Shown here piece after piece: positions 29,901-45,500 of a DNA stretch of 64,000 nt (position 1 is its first letter; each line of letters begins with the position of its first letter). The position numbers and the translations under genes were made by a program. Source of the stretch: Meconema thalassinum (Eukaryota > Arthropoda > Insecta > Orthoptera > Tettigoniidae); the NCBI GenBank assembly GCA_946902985.2, contig OX336388.2, positions 1,696,723,978 through 1,696,787,977 of the forward strand, written 5' to 3'. The notes under the pieces were generated by a model. That model did not search any database and was not told where the DNA came from. It was given only the letters and a program-made list of their open reading frames with translations.

Positions 29901-32205
29901 CAAGGAACTGTAATTTCGATACAAATTATGGCAGGTTACTTACTGTAACTTCGATACTAATTATGACAGGTAACAGTAACTTCGATACTAATTATGACAA
30001 GTAACTATAACTTCGAATCAAATTATGACAGGTAACTGTAACATCGATACTAATTATGACAAGAAACTCTGACTTCGTTACTAATTATGACAAGTAACAG
30101 TAATTTTGATAAAAAATTATGATAGGTAACTATAACTTTAATACTAATTATGACAGGTAACAGTAACTTCGATACTAATTATGACAGGTAACTGTAACTT
30201 CGTTACTAATTATGACAAGTCCCTGCAATTTCGATACAAATTGTGGCAGGTAACTGTAACTTTGATACCAATTATGACAGGTAACAGGAACTTCGATACT
30301 AATTATGACAGGTAACTGTAACTTCGTTACTAATTATGACAAGTAACTCTAAATTTGATAAAAAATATGGCAGGTAACTGTAACATCGATACTATTTAAT
30401 ACAGGTAACAGTAACTTCGATACTAATTATGACAGGTTACTGTAACAACGTTACTAATTATGTAAAGTAACTGTATCTTCGATACTAATTATGACAGGTA
30501 ACTGTAACTTCGTTACTAATTATGACAAGTAACTGTAATTTCGATACAAATTTTGGCAGGTAACTGTAACTTCGATACTAATTATGACAGGTAACAGTAA
30601 CATCGATACTAATTATGGCAGGTAACTGTAACTTCGATACTAATTATGACAGGTAACAGTAACTTCGATACTAATTATGACAAGTAACTGTAGCTTCGAT
30701 ACTAATTATGACAGGTAACTAACTTCGTTACTAATTATGACAAGTAACTGTAATTTCGTTACAAATTATGGCAGGTAATTGTAATTTCGATACTAATTAT
30801 GACAGGTAACAGTAACTTCGATACTAATTATGACAAGTAACAGTAACTTCGATACTTATTATGACAAGTAGCTATAACTTCGATACTAATTATGACAGGT
30901 AATTGTAACTTCGTTACTAATTATGACAGGAAACTGTAACTTCGTTACTAATTATGACAAGTAACTGTAATTTCGATACAAATTATGACAGGTAACTGTA
31001 ACTTCGTAACTAATTATGACAGGAAACTGTAACTTCGTTACTAATTATGACAAGTAACTGTAATTTCGATACAAACTATGACAGGTAACTGTAACTTCGT
31101 AACTAATTATGACAAGTAACTGTAATTCCGATACAAATTATGGCAGGTAACAGTACCTTCGATACTAATAATGACAGGTTACAGTAACTTCGATACTAAT
31201 TATGACAGAAAACAGTAACTTCGATACAAATTATGACAGGTAACAGTAACTTCGATAATAATTATGGAAGGTAGCTGTAACTGCGATACTAATTATGACA
31301 GTTAACTGTAACTTCGTTACTTATTATGAGAAGTAACTGTAATTTCGATACAAATTATGGCAGGAAACTGTAACTGCGATACTAATTATGACAGGTAACA
31401 GTAAGTTCGATACTAATTATGACAAGTAACTATAACTTCGATACAAATTATGACAGGTAACTGTAACTTCGATACTAATTATGACAAGTAACTTTAATTT
31501 CGATAATAATAATGGCAGGTAACTGTAACTACCTTACTAATTATGACAAGTCCCTGTAATTTCGATACAAATTATGGCAGGTAACTGTAACTTCGATACT
31601 AATTATGTCAGGTAACAGTTACTTCGATACTAATTATGACAGGAAACTGTAACTTCGTTACTACTTATGACAAGTAACTGAATTATCGATACAAATTATG
31701 ACAGTTAACTGTAACTTCGTCACTTATTATGACAAGTAACTGTAATTTCGATACAAATTATGGCAGGTAACGGTACCTTCGATACTAATTATGACAGGTA
31801 ACAGTAACATCGATACTAATTATGACAAGGAACTGTAATTTCGATACAAATTATGGCAGGTAACGGTAAAATTGATACTAATTATGACAGGTAACAGTAA
31901 CTTCGATACTAATTATGACAAGTAACAGTAACTTCGATACTTATTATGACAAGTAACTGTAAATTCGATACTAATTTTGACAGGTAACTGTAACTTGTCA
32001 CTAATTATGACAAGTAACTGTAATCTCGATACAAATTTTGGCAGGTAACTGTAACTTTGATACCAATTATGACAGGTAACAGGAACTTCGATACTAATTA
32101 TGACAGGTAACTGTAACTTCGTTACTAATTATGACAAGTAACTCTAATTTTGATTAAAAAAATTATGGCAGGTAACTGTAACATCGATACTATTTAATAC
32201 AGGTA
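23355..32205. repeat. 8.8-kb satellite segment duplicated at 39524-48311
   Basis: Largest duplication found. The offset is 16168-16169 for most of its length: GAAACTCTGACTTCG at 24320, 27050 and 30063 pairs with 40489, 43218 and 46231, and ATGGCTGG at 27853 pairs with 44021. It becomes 16109 near the right end (AGGAAC at 32081 and 48190), because the second copy has lost two monomers (62 bp) near 47597 and gained 3 bp near 47633. Copies diverge at about 32205 and 48311. Confidence 0.85.
27310..32201. repeat. Satellite segment with a third copy at 34200-39524
   Basis: Offset 6891: ATGGCTGG at 27853 and 34744; the rare GACACGAAAC near 27513 and 34404. It is 6888 around 30063 and 36951, and 7323 at the right end after a 434-bp tandem duplication in the later copy. 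Left of about 34200 that later copy matches 24320 (TAGGTAACTG) rather than 27050 (TAGATAACTG), so it is a mosaic of two sources. Confidence 0.8.
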
Positions 32206-34199
32206 ACTGTAACCTCACTACTAATTATGACAAGAAACTGTAACTTCGATACTATTTATGACAGGTAACTGTAACTTCGATACTAATTATGACAAGTAAC
32301 TGTAACTTCGATACTAATTATGACAAGTAACAGTAACTTCGATACTAATTATGACGGGTAACAGTAACTTCGATATTAATTATGACAAGTAACAGTAAAT
32401 TCGATACTAATTATGACAAGTAACTGTAATTTCGATACAAATTATGTCAGGTAACAGTTACTTCGATACTAATTATGACAGGAAACTGTAACTTCGTTAC
32501 TACTTATGACAAGTAACTGTAATATCGATACAAATTATGACAGTTAACTGTAACTTCGTTACTTATTATGACAAGTAACTGTAATTTCGATACAAATTAT
32601 GGCAGGTACCGGTACTTTCGATACTAATTATGACAGGTAACTGTAACTTCGATACTAATTATGACAAGGAACTGTAATTTCGATACAAATTATGGCAGGT
32701 AACGGTAAAATTGATACTAATTATGACAGGTAACAGTAACTTCGATACTAATTATGACAAGTAACTGTAACTTCGTTACTAATTAAGACAAGTAATTCTA
32801 ATTTGGTAAAAAATTATGGCAGGTAACTGTAACTTCGATACTAATTAATACAGGTAACAGTAACTTCGATACTTATTATGACAGGTTACTGTAACATCGT
32901 TACTAATTATGTCAAGTCACTGTAACTTCGATACTAATTATGACAAGTAACTGTAACTTCGATACTTATTATGACAGGTAACTGTAACCTCACTACTAAT
33001 TATGACAAGAAACTGTAACTTCGATACTATTTATGACAGGTAACTGTAACTTCGATACTAATTATGACAAGTAACTGTAACTTCGATACTAATTATGACA
33101 AGTAACAGTAACTTCGATACTAATTATGACGGGTAACAGTAACTTCGATATTAATTATGACAAGTAACAGTAAATTCGATACTAATGATGACAAGTAACT
33201 GTAATTTCGATACAAATTTTGGCAGGTAACTGTAACTTCGATACTAATTATGACAGGTAACAGTAACTTCGATACTTATTATGACAAGTAACTGTAACTT
33301 CGATTCTTATTATGACAGGTAACTGTAACTTCGTTACAAATTATGACAAGTAACTGTAATTTCGATACAAATTATGGCAGGTAACTCTAACTTCGATACT
33401 AATTATGACAGGTAACAGTAACTTCGATACTAATTATGACAGGTAACTAACTTCGTTACTAATTATGACAAGTAACTGTAATTTCGTTACAAATTATGGC
33501 AGGTAATTGTAATTTCGATACTAATTATGACAGGTAACAGTAACTTCGATACTAATTATGACAAGTAACAGTAACTTCGATACTTATTATGACAAGTAAC
33601 TATAACTTCGATACTAATTATGACAGGTAACTGTAACTTCGTTACTAATTATGACAAGTAACTGTAATCTCGATACAAATTTTGGCAGGTAACTGTAACT
33701 TCGATACTGATTATGACAGGTAACAGTACCTTCGATACTAATTATGACAGGTAACTGTAACTTCGATACTAATTATGACAAGGAACTGTAATTTCGATAC
33801 AAATTATGGCAGGTTACTTACTGTAACTTCGATACTAATTATGACAGGTAACAGTAACTTCGATACTAATTATGACAAGTAACTATAACTTCGAATCAAA
33901 TTATGACAGGTAACTGTAACATCGATACTAATTATGACAAGAAACTCTGACTTCGTTACTAATTATGACAAGTAACAGTAATTTTGATAAAAAATTATGG
34001 TAGGTAACTGTAACTTCAATACTAATTATGACAGGTAACAGTAACTTCGATACTAATTATGACAGGTAACTGTAACTTCGTTACTAATTATGACAAGTCC
34101 CTGCAATTTCGATACAAATTGTGGCAGGTAACTGTAACTTTGATACCAATTATGACAGGTAACAGGAACTTCGATACTAATTATGACAGGTAACTGTAA

Positions 34200-37100
34200 C
34201 TTCGTTACTAATTATGACAAGTAACTCTAATTTTGATTAAAAAAATTATGGCAGGTAACTGTAACATCGATACTATTTAATACAGGTAACAGTAACTTCG
34301 ATACTAATTATGACAGGAAACTGTAACTTCGTTACTAATTATGACAAGTAACTGTAATTTCGATACAAATTATGACAGGTAACTGTAACTTCGTAACTAA
34401 TTATGACACGAAACTGTAACTTCGTTACTAATTATGACAAGTAACTGTAATTTCGATACAAATTATGACAGGTAACTGTAACTTCGTAACTAATTATGAC
34501 AAGTAACTGTAATTCCGATACAAATTATGGCAGGTAACAGTACCTTCGATACTAATTATGACAGGTTACAGTAACTTCGATACTAATTATGACAGAAAAC
34601 AGAAACTTCGATACTAATTATGACAGGTAACAGTAACTTCGATAATAATTATGGAAGGTAACTGTAACTTCGATACTAATTATGACAGTTAACTGTAAAT
34701 TCGTTACTAATTATGACAAGTAACTGTAATTTCGTTACAAATTATGGCTGGTAACTGTAACTTCGATACTATTTATGACAGGTAACAGTAACTTCGATAC
34801 TAATTTTGACAAGTAACTGTCACTTCGATAATAATTATGACAGGTAACTGTAACTTCGTTACTAATTATGACAAGTAACTGTAATTTCGATACAAATTTT
34901 GGCAGGTAACTGTAACTTCGATACTAATTATGACAGGTAACAGTCACTTCGATACTAATTATGAGAAGTAACTGTAACTTCGATACTAATTACGACAGGT
35001 AACTGTAACTTCGTTACTAATTATGACAAATAACTGTAATTTCGATACAAAGTATGGCAGGAAACTGTAACTTCGATACTAATTATGACAGGTAACAGTA
35101 AGTTCGATACTAAATATGACAAGTAACTATAACTTCGATACAAATTATGACAGGTAACTGTAACTTCGATACTAATTATGACAAGTAACTTTAATTTCGT
35201 TACTAATAATGGCAGGTAACTGTAACTTCCTTACTAATTATGACAAGTCCCTGTAATTTCGATACAAATTATGGCAGGTAACTGTAACTTCGATACTAAT
35301 TATGTCAGGTAACAGTTACTTCGATACTAATTATGACAGGAAACTGTAACTTCGTTACTACTTATGACAAGTAACTGTAATATCGATACAAATTATGACA
35401 GTTAACTGTAACTTCGTTACTTATTATGACAAGTAACTGTAATTTCGATACAAATTATGGCAGGTAACGGTACCTTCGATACTAATTATGACAGGTAACT
35501 GTAACTTCGATACTAATTATGACAAGGAACTGTAGTTTCGATACAAATTATGGCAGGTAACGGTAAAATTGATACTAATTATGACAGGTAACAGTAACTT
35601 CGATACTAATTACAAGTAACTGTAACTTCGTTACTAATTAAGACAAGTAATTCTAATTTGGTAAAAAATTATGGCAGGTAACTGTAACTTCGATACTAAT
35701 TAATACAGGTAACAGTAACTTCGATACTTATTATGACAGGTTACTGTAACATCGTTACTAATTATGTCAAGTCTCTGTAACTTCGATACTAATTATGACA
35801 AGTAACTGTAACTTCGATACTTATTATGACAGGTAACTGTAACCTCACTACTAATTATGACAAGAAACTGTAACTTCGATACTATTTATGGCAGGTAACT
35901 GTAACTTCGATACTAATTATGACAAGTAACTGTAACTTCGATACTAATTATGACAAGTAACAGTAACTTCGATACTAATTATGACGGGTAACAGTAACTT
36001 CGATATTAATTATGACAAGTAACAGTAAATTCGATACTAATTATGACAAGTAACTGTAATTTCGATACAAATTTTGGCAGGTAACTGTAACTTCGATACT
36101 AATTATGACAGGTAACAGTAACTTCGATACTTATTATGACAAGTAACTGTAACTTCGATTCTTATTATGACAGGTAACTGTAACTTCGTTACAAATTATG
36201 ACAAGTAACTGTAATTTCGATACAAATTATGGCAGGTAACTCTAACTTCGATACTAATTATGACAGGTAACAGTAACTTCGATACTAATTATGACAGGTA
36301 ACTAACTTCGTTACTAATTATGACAAGTAACTGTAATTTCGTTACAAATTATGGCAGGTAATTGTAATTTCGATACTAATTATGACAGGTAACAGTAACT
36401 TCGATACTAATTATGACAAGTAACAGTAACTTCGATACTTATTATGACAAGTAACTAAAACTTCGATACTAATTATGACAGGTAACTGTAACTTCGTTAC
36501 TAATTATGACAAGTAACTGTAATCTCGATACAGATTTTGGCAGGTAACTGTAACTTCGATACTGATTATGACAGGTAACAGTAACTTCGATACTAATTAT
36601 GACAGGAAACTGTAACTTCGTTACTAATTATGGCAAGTAACTGCAATTTCGATACAAATTATGACAGGTAACTGTAACTTCGTAACTAATTATGACAAGT
36701 AACTGTAATTCCGATACAAATTATGGCAGGTAACAGTACCTTCGATACTAATTATGACAGGTAACTGTAACTTCGATACTAATTATGACAAGGAACTGTA
36801 ATTTCGATACAAATTATGGCAGGTTACTTACTGTAACTTCGATACTAATTATGACAGGTAACAGTAACTTCGATACTAATTATGACAAGTAACTATAACT
36901 TCGAATCAAATTATGAGAGGTAACTGTAACATCGATACTAATTATGACAAGAAACTCTGACTTCGTTACTAATTATGACAAGTAACAGTAATTTTGATAA
37001 AAAATTATGGTAGGTAACTATAACTTTAATACTAATTATGACAGGTAACAGTAACTTCGATACTAATTATGACAGGTAACTGTAACTTCGTTACTAATTA

Positions 37101-39524
37101 TGACAAGTCCCTGCAATTTCGATACAAATTGTGGCAGGTAACTGTAACTTTGATACCAATTATGACAGGTAACAGGAACTTCGATACTAATTATGACAGG
37201 TAACTGTAACTTCGTTACTAATTATGACAAGTAACTCTAAATTTGATAAAAAAATATGGCAGGTAACTGTAACATCGATACTATTTAATACAGGTAACAG
37301 TAACTTCGATACTAATTATGACAGGTTACTGTAACAACGTTACTAATTATGTAAAGTAACTGTATCTTCGATACTAATTATGACAGGTAACTGTAACTTC
37401 GTTACTAATTATGACAAGTAACTGTAATTTCGATACAAATTTTGGCAGGTAACTGTAACTTCGATACTAATTATGACAGGTAACAGTAACATCGATACTA
37501 ATTATGGCAGGTAACTGTAACTTCGATACTAATTATGACAGGTAACAGTAACTTCGATACTAATTATGACAAGTAACTGTAGCTTCGATACTAATTATGA
37601 CAGGTAACTAACTTCGTTACTAATTATGACAAGTAACTGTAATTTCGTTACAAATTATGGCAGGTAATTGTAATTTCGATACTAATTATGACAGGTAACA
37701 GTAACTTCGATACTAATTATGACAAGTAACAGTAACTTCGATACTTATTATGACAAGTAGCTATAACTTCGATACTAATTATGACAGGTAATTGTAACTT
37801 CGTTACTAATTATGACAGGAAACTGTAACTTCGTTACTAATTATGACAAGTAACTGTAATTTCGATACAAATTATGACAGGTAACTGTAACTTCGTAACT
37901 AATTATGACAGGAAACTGTAACTTCGTTACTAATTATGACAAGTAACTGTAATTTCGATACAAACTATGACAGGTAACTGTAACTTCGTAACTAATTATG
38001 ACAAGTAACTGTAATTCCGATACAAATTATGGCAGGTAACAGTACCTTCGATACTAATAATGACAGGTTACAGTAACTTCGATACTAATTATGACAGAAA
38101 ACAGTAACTTCGATACAAATTATGACAGGTAACAGTAACTTCGATAATAATTATGGAAGGTAGCTGTAACTGCGATACTAATTATGACAGTTAACTGTAA
38201 CTTCGTTACTTATTATGAGAAGTAACTGTAATTTCGATACAAATTATGGCAGGAAACTGTAACTGCGATACTAATTATGACAGGTAACAGTAAGTTCGAT
38301 ACTAATTATGACAAGTAACTATAACTTCGATACAAATTATGACAGGTAACTGTAACTTCGATACTAATTATGACAAGTAACTTTAATTTCGATAATAATA
38401 ATGGCAGGTAACTGTAACTACCTTACTAATTATGACAAGTCCCTGTAATTCCGATACAAATTATGGCAGGTAACAGTACCTTCGATACTAATAATGACAG
38501 GTTACAGTAACTTCGATACTAATTATGACAGAAAACAGTAACTTCGATACAAATTATGACAGGTAACAGTAACTTCGATAATAATTATGGAAGGTAGCTG
38601 TAACTGCGATACTAATTATGACAGTTAACTGTAACTTCTTTACTTATTATGAGAAGTAACTGTAATTTCGATACAAATTATGGCAGGAAACTGTAACTGC
38701 GATACTAATTATGACAGGTAACAGTAAGTTCGATACTAATTATGACAAGTAACTATAACTTCGATACAAATTATGACAGGTAACTGTAACTTCGATACTA
38801 ATTATGACAAGTAACTTTAATTTCGATAATAATAATGGCAGGTAACTGTAACTACCTTACTAATTATGACAAGTCCCTGTAATTTCGATACAAATTATGG
38901 CAGGTAACTGTAACTTCGATACTAATTATGTCAGGTAACAGTTACTTCGATACTAATTATGACAGGAAACTGTAACTTCGTTACTACTTATGACAAGTAA
39001 CTGAATTATCGATACAAATTATGACAGTTAACTGTAACTTCGTCACTTATTATGACAAGTAACTGAAATTTCGATACAAATTATGGCAGGTAACGGTACC
39101 TTCGATACTAATTATGACAGGTAACAGTAACATCGATACTAATTATGACAAGGAACTGTAATTTCGATACAAATTATGGCAGGTAACGGTAAAATTGATA
39201 CTAATTATGACAGGTAACAGTAACTTCGATACTAATTATGACAAGTAACAGTAACTTCGATACTTATTATGACAAGTAACTATAAATTCGATACTAATTT
39301 TGACAGGTAACTGTAACTTGTCACTAATTATGACAAGTAACTGTAATCTCGATACAAATTTTGGCAGGTAACTGTAACTTTGATACCAATTATGACAGGT
39401 AACAGGAACTTCGATACTAATTATGACAGGTAACTGTAACTTCGTTACTAATTATGACAAGTAACTCTAATTTTGATAAAAAAAAATATGGCAGGTAACT
39501 GTAACATCGATACTATTTAATACA
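34200..39524. repeat. Mosaic satellite segment, partner of 27310-32201
   Basis: Matches 27310-32201 as described there, with a switch of template somewhere between about 34010 and 34236. It contains the 434-bp tandem duplication at 38014-38881. Confidence 0.75.
38014..38881. repeat. 434-bp direct tandem duplication (14 monomers, two copies)
   Basis: Bases 38014-38447 are repeated at 38448-38881. Both copies start ATTCCGATACAAATTATGG, and the length of 434 is exactly 14 x 31. By eye I found a single substitution (CTTCGTTACTT in the first copy, CTTCTTTACTT in the second). The related arrays near 31120-31560 and 47290-47660 have only one copy. This is probably the most recent rearrangement in the block. 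Confidence 0.9.
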
Positions 39525-42500
39525 GGTAACTGTAACCTCACTACTAATTATGACAAGAAACTGTAACTTCGATACTATTTATGACAGGTAACTGTAACTT
39601 CGATACTAATTATGACAAGTAACTGTAACTTCGATACTAATTATGACAAGTAACAGTAACTTCGATACTAATTATGACGGGTAACAGTAACTTCGATATT
39701 AATTATGACAAGTAACAGTAAATTCGATACTAATTATGACAAGTAACTGTAATTTCGATACAAATTTTGGCAGGTAACTGTAACTTCGATACTAATTATG
39801 ACAGGTAACAGTAACTTCGATACTTATTATGACAAGTAACTGTAACTTCGATTCTTATTATGACAGGTAACTGTAACTTCGTTACAAATTATGACAAGTA
39901 ACTGTAATTTCGATACAAATTATGGCAGGTAACTCTAACTTCGATACTAATTATGACAGGTAACAGTAACTTCGATACTAATTATGACAGGTAACTAACT
40001 TCGTTACTAATTATGACAAGTAACTGTAATTTCGTTACAAATTATGGCAGGTAATTGTAATTTCGATACTAATTATGACAGGTAACAGTAACTTCGATAC
40101 TAATTATTACAAGTAACAGTAACTTCGATACTTATTATGACAAGTAACTATAACTTCGATACTAATTATGACAGGTAACTGTAACTTCGTTACTAATTAT
40201 GACAAGTAACTGTAATCTCGATACAAATTTTGGCAGGTAACTGTAACTTCGATACTGATTATGACAGGTAACAGTACCTTCGATACTAATTATGACAGGT
40301 AACTGTAACTTCGATACTAATTATGACAAGGAACTGTAATTTCGATACAAATTATGGCAGGTTACTTACTGTAACTTCGATACTAATTATGACAGGTAAC
40401 AGTAACTTCGATACTAATTATGACAAGTAACTATAACTTCGAATCAAATGATGACAGGTAACTGTAACATCGATACTAATTATGACAAGAAACTCTGACT
40501 TCGTTACTAATTATGACAAGTAACAGTAATTTTGATAAAAAATTATGGTAGGTAACTGTAACTTCAATACTAATTATGACAGGTAACAGTAACTTCGATA
40601 CTAATTATGACAGGTAACTGTAACTTCGTTACTAATTATGACAAGTCCCTGCAATTTCGATACAAATTGTGGCAGGTAACTGTAACTTTGATACCAATTA
40701 TGACAGGTAACAGGAACTTCGATACTAATTATGACAGGTAACTGTAACTTCGTTACTAATTATGACAAGTAACTCTAATTTTGATAAAAAAAAATATGGC
40801 AGGTAACTGTAACATCGATACTATTTAATACAGGTAACAGTAACTTCGATACTAATTATGACAGGTTACTGTAACATCGTTACTAATTATGTAAAGTAAC
40901 TGTATCTTCGATACTAATTATGACAGGTAACTGTAACTTCGTTACTAATTATGACAAGTAACTGTAATTTCGATACAAATTTTGGCAGGTAACTGTAACT
41001 TCGATACTAATTATGACAGGTAACAGTAACATCGATACTAATTATGGCAGGTAACTGTAACTTCGATACTAATTATGACAGGTAACAGTAACTTCGATAC
41101 TAATTATGACAAGTAACTGTAGCTTCGATACTAATTATGACAGGTAACTAACTTCGTTACTAATTATGACAAGTAACTGTAATTTCGTTACAAATTATGG
41201 CAGGTAATTGTAATTTCGATACTAATTATGACAGGTAACAGTAACTTCGATACTAATTATGACAAGTAACAGTAACTTCGATACTTATTATGACAAGTAA
41301 CTATAACTTCGATACTAATTATGACAGGTAATTGTAACTTCGTTACTAATTATGACAGGAAACTGTAACTTCGTTACTAATTATGACAAGTAACTGTAAT
41401 TTCGATACAAATTATGACAGGTAACTGTAACTTCGTAACTAATTATGACAGGAAACTGTAACTTCGTTACTAATTATGACAAGTAACTGTAATTTCGATA
41501 CAAACTATGACAGGTAACTGTAACTTCGTAACTAATTATTACAAGTAACTGTAATTCCGATACAAATTATGGCAGGTAACAGTACCTTCGATACTAATTA
41601 TGACAGGTTACAGTAACTTCGATACAAATTATGACAGAAAACAGTAACTTCGATACAAATTATGACAGGTAACAGTAACTTCGATAATAATTATGGAAGG
41701 TAGCTGTAACTACGATACTAATTATGACAGTTAACTGTAACTTCGTTACTTATTATGAGAAGTAACTGTAATTTCGATACAAATTATGGCAGGAAACTGT
41801 AACTGCGATACTAATTATGACAGGTAACAGTAAGTTCGATACTAATTATGACAAGTAACTATAACTTCGATACAAATTATGACAGGTAACTGTAACTTCG
41901 ATACTAATTATGACAAGTAACTTTAATTTCGATACTAATAATGGCAGGTAACTGTAACTTCCTTACTAATTATGACAAGTCCCTGTAATTTCGATACAAA
42001 TTATGGCAGGTAACTGTAACTTCGATACTAATTATGTCAGGTAACAGTTACTTCGATACTAATTATGACAGGAAACTGTAACTTCGTTACTACTTATGAC
42101 AAGTAACTGTAATATCGATACAAATTATGACAGTTAACTGTAACTTCGTCACTTATTATGACAAGTAACTGTAATTTCGATACAAATTATGGCAGGTAAC
42201 GGTACCTTCGATACTAATTATGACAGGTAACTGTAACATCGATACTAATTATGACAAGGAACTGTAATTTCGATACAAATTATGGCAGGTAACGGTAAAA
42301 TTGATACTAATTATGACAGGTAACAGTAACTTCGATACTAATTAAGACAAGTAACTGTAACTTCGTTACTAATTAAGACAAGTAATTCTAATTTTGATAA
42401 AAAATTATGGCAGGTAACTGTAACTTCGATACTAATTATGACAGGTAACAGTAACTTCGATACTTATTATGACAAGTAACTGTATCTTCGATACTAATTA

Positions 42501-45500
42501 TGACAGGTAACTGTAACTTCGTTACAAATTATGACAAGTAACTGTAATTTCGATACAAATTATGGCAGGTAACTCTAACTTCGATACTAATTATGACAGG
42601 TAACAGTAACTTCGATACTAATTATGACAGGTAACTAACTTCGTTACTAATTATGACAAGTAACTGTAATTTCGTTACAAATTATGGCAGGTAATTGTAA
42701 TTTCGATACTAATTATGACAGGTAACAGTAACTTCGATACTATTTATGACAAGTAACAGTAACTTCGATACTTATTATGACAAGTAACTATAAATTCGAT
42801 ACTAATTATGACAGGTAACTGTAACTTCGTCACTAATTATGACAAGTAACTGTAATCTCGATACAAATTTTGGCAGGTAACTGTAACTTCGATACTGATT
42901 ATGACAGGTAACAGTAACTTCGATACTAATTATGACAGGAAACTGTAACTTCGTTACTAATTATGGCAAGTAACTGTAATTCCGATACAAATTATGGCAG
43001 GTAACTGTACCTTCGATACTAATTATGACAGGTAACTGTAACTTCGATACTAATTATGACAAGGAACTGTAATTTCGATACAAATTATGGCAGGTTACTG
43101 TAACTTCGATACTAATTATGACAGGTAACAGTAACTTCGATACTAATTATGACAAGTAACTACAACTTCGAATCAAATTATGACAGGTAACTGTAACATC
43201 GATACTAATTATGACAAGAAACTCTGACTTCGTTACTAATTATGACAAGTAACAGTAATTTTGATAAAAAATTATGGTAGATAACTGTAACTTCAATACT
43301 AATTATGACAGGTAACAGTAACTTCGATACTAATTATGACAGGTAACTGTAACTTCGTTACTAATTATGACAAGTCCCTGCAATTTCGATACAAATTGTG
43401 GCAGGTAACTGTAACTTTGATACCAATTATGACAGGTAACAGGATCTTCGATACTAATTATGACAGGTAACTGTAACTTCGTTACTAATTATGACAAGTA
43501 ACTCTAATTTTGATTAAAAAAATTATGGCAGGTAACTGTAACATCGATACTATTTAATACAGGTAACAGTAACTTCGATACTAATTATGACAGGAAACTG
43601 TAACTTCGTTACTAATTATGACAAGTAACTGTAATTTCGATACAAATTATGACAGGTAACTGTAACTTCGTAACTAATTATGACAGGAAACTGTAACTTC
43701 GTTACTAATTATGACAAGTAACTGTAATTTCGATACAAATTATGACAGGTAACTGTAACTTCGTAACTAATTATGACAAGTAACTGTAATTCCGATACAA
43801 ATTATGGCAGGTAACAGTACCTTCGATACTAATTATGACAGGTTACAGTAACTTCGATACTAATTATGACAGAAAACAGAAACTTCGATACTAATTATGA
43901 CAGGTAACAGTAACTTCGATAATAATTATGGAAGGTAACTGTAACTTCGATACTAATTATGACAGTTAACTGTAAATTCGTTACTAATTATGACAAGTAA
44001 CTGTAATTTCGTTACAAATTATGGCTGGTAACTGTAACTTCGATACTATTTATGACAGGTAACAGTAACTTCGATACTAATTTTGACAAGTAACTGTCAC
44101 TTCGATAAAAATTATGACAGGTAACTGTAACTTCGTTACTAATTATGACAAGTAACTGTAATTTCGATACAAATTTTGGCAGGTAACTGTAACTTCGATA
44201 CTAATTATGACAGGTAACAGTCACTTCGATACTAATTATGAGAAGTAACTGTAACTTCGATACTAATTACGACAGGTAACTGTAACTTCGTTACTAATTA
44301 TGACAAATAACTGTAATTTCGATACAAATTATGGCAGGAAACTGTAACTTCGATACTAATTATGACAGGTAACAGTAAGTTCGATACTAAATATGACAAG
44401 TAACTATAACTTCGATACAAATTATGACAGGTAACTGTAACTTCGATACTAATTATGACAAGTAACTTTAATTTCGTTACTAATAATGGCAGGTAACTGT
44501 AACTTCCTTACTAATTATGACAAGTCCCTGTAATTTCGATACAAATTATGGCAGGTAACTGTAACTTCGATACTAATTATGTCAGGTAACAGTTACTTCG
44601 ATACTAATTATGACAGGAAACTGTAACTTCGTTACTACTTATGACAAGTAACTGTAATATCGATACAAATTATGACAGTTAACTGTAACTTCGTTACTTA
44701 TTATGACAAGTAACTGTAATTTCGATACAATTTATGGCAGGTAACGGTACCTTCGATACTAATTATGACAGGTAACTGTAACTTCGATACTAATTATGAC
44801 AAGGAACTGTAGTTTCGATACAAATTATGGCAGGTAACGGTAAAATTGATACTAATTATGACAGGTAACAGTAACTTCGATACTAATTACGACAAGTAAC
44901 TGTAACTTCGTTACTAATTAAGACAAGTAATTCTAATTTGGTAAAAAATTATGGCAGGTAACTGTAACTTCGATACTAATTAATACAGGTAACAGTAACT
45001 TCGATACTTATTATGACAGGTTACTGTAGCATCGTTACTAATTATGTCAAGTCTCTGTAACTTCGATACTAATTATGACAAGTAACTGTAACTTCGATAC
45101 TTATTATGACAGGTAACTGTAACCTCACTACTAATTATGACAAGAAACTGTAACTTCGATACTATTTATGGCAGGTAACTGTAACTTCGATACTAATTAT
45201 GACAAGTAACTGTAACTTCGATACTAATTATGACAAGTAACAGTAACTTCGATACTAATTATGACGGGTAACAGTAACTTCGATATTAATTATGACAAGT
45301 AACAGTAAATTCGATACTAATTATGACAAGTAACTGTAATTTCGATACAAATTTTGGCAGGTAACTGTAACTTCGATACTAATTATGACAGGTAACAGTA
45401 ACTTCGATACTTATTATGACAAGTAACTGTAACTTCGATTCTTATTATGACAGGTAACTGTAACTTCGTTACAAATTATGACAAGTAACTGTAATTTCGA

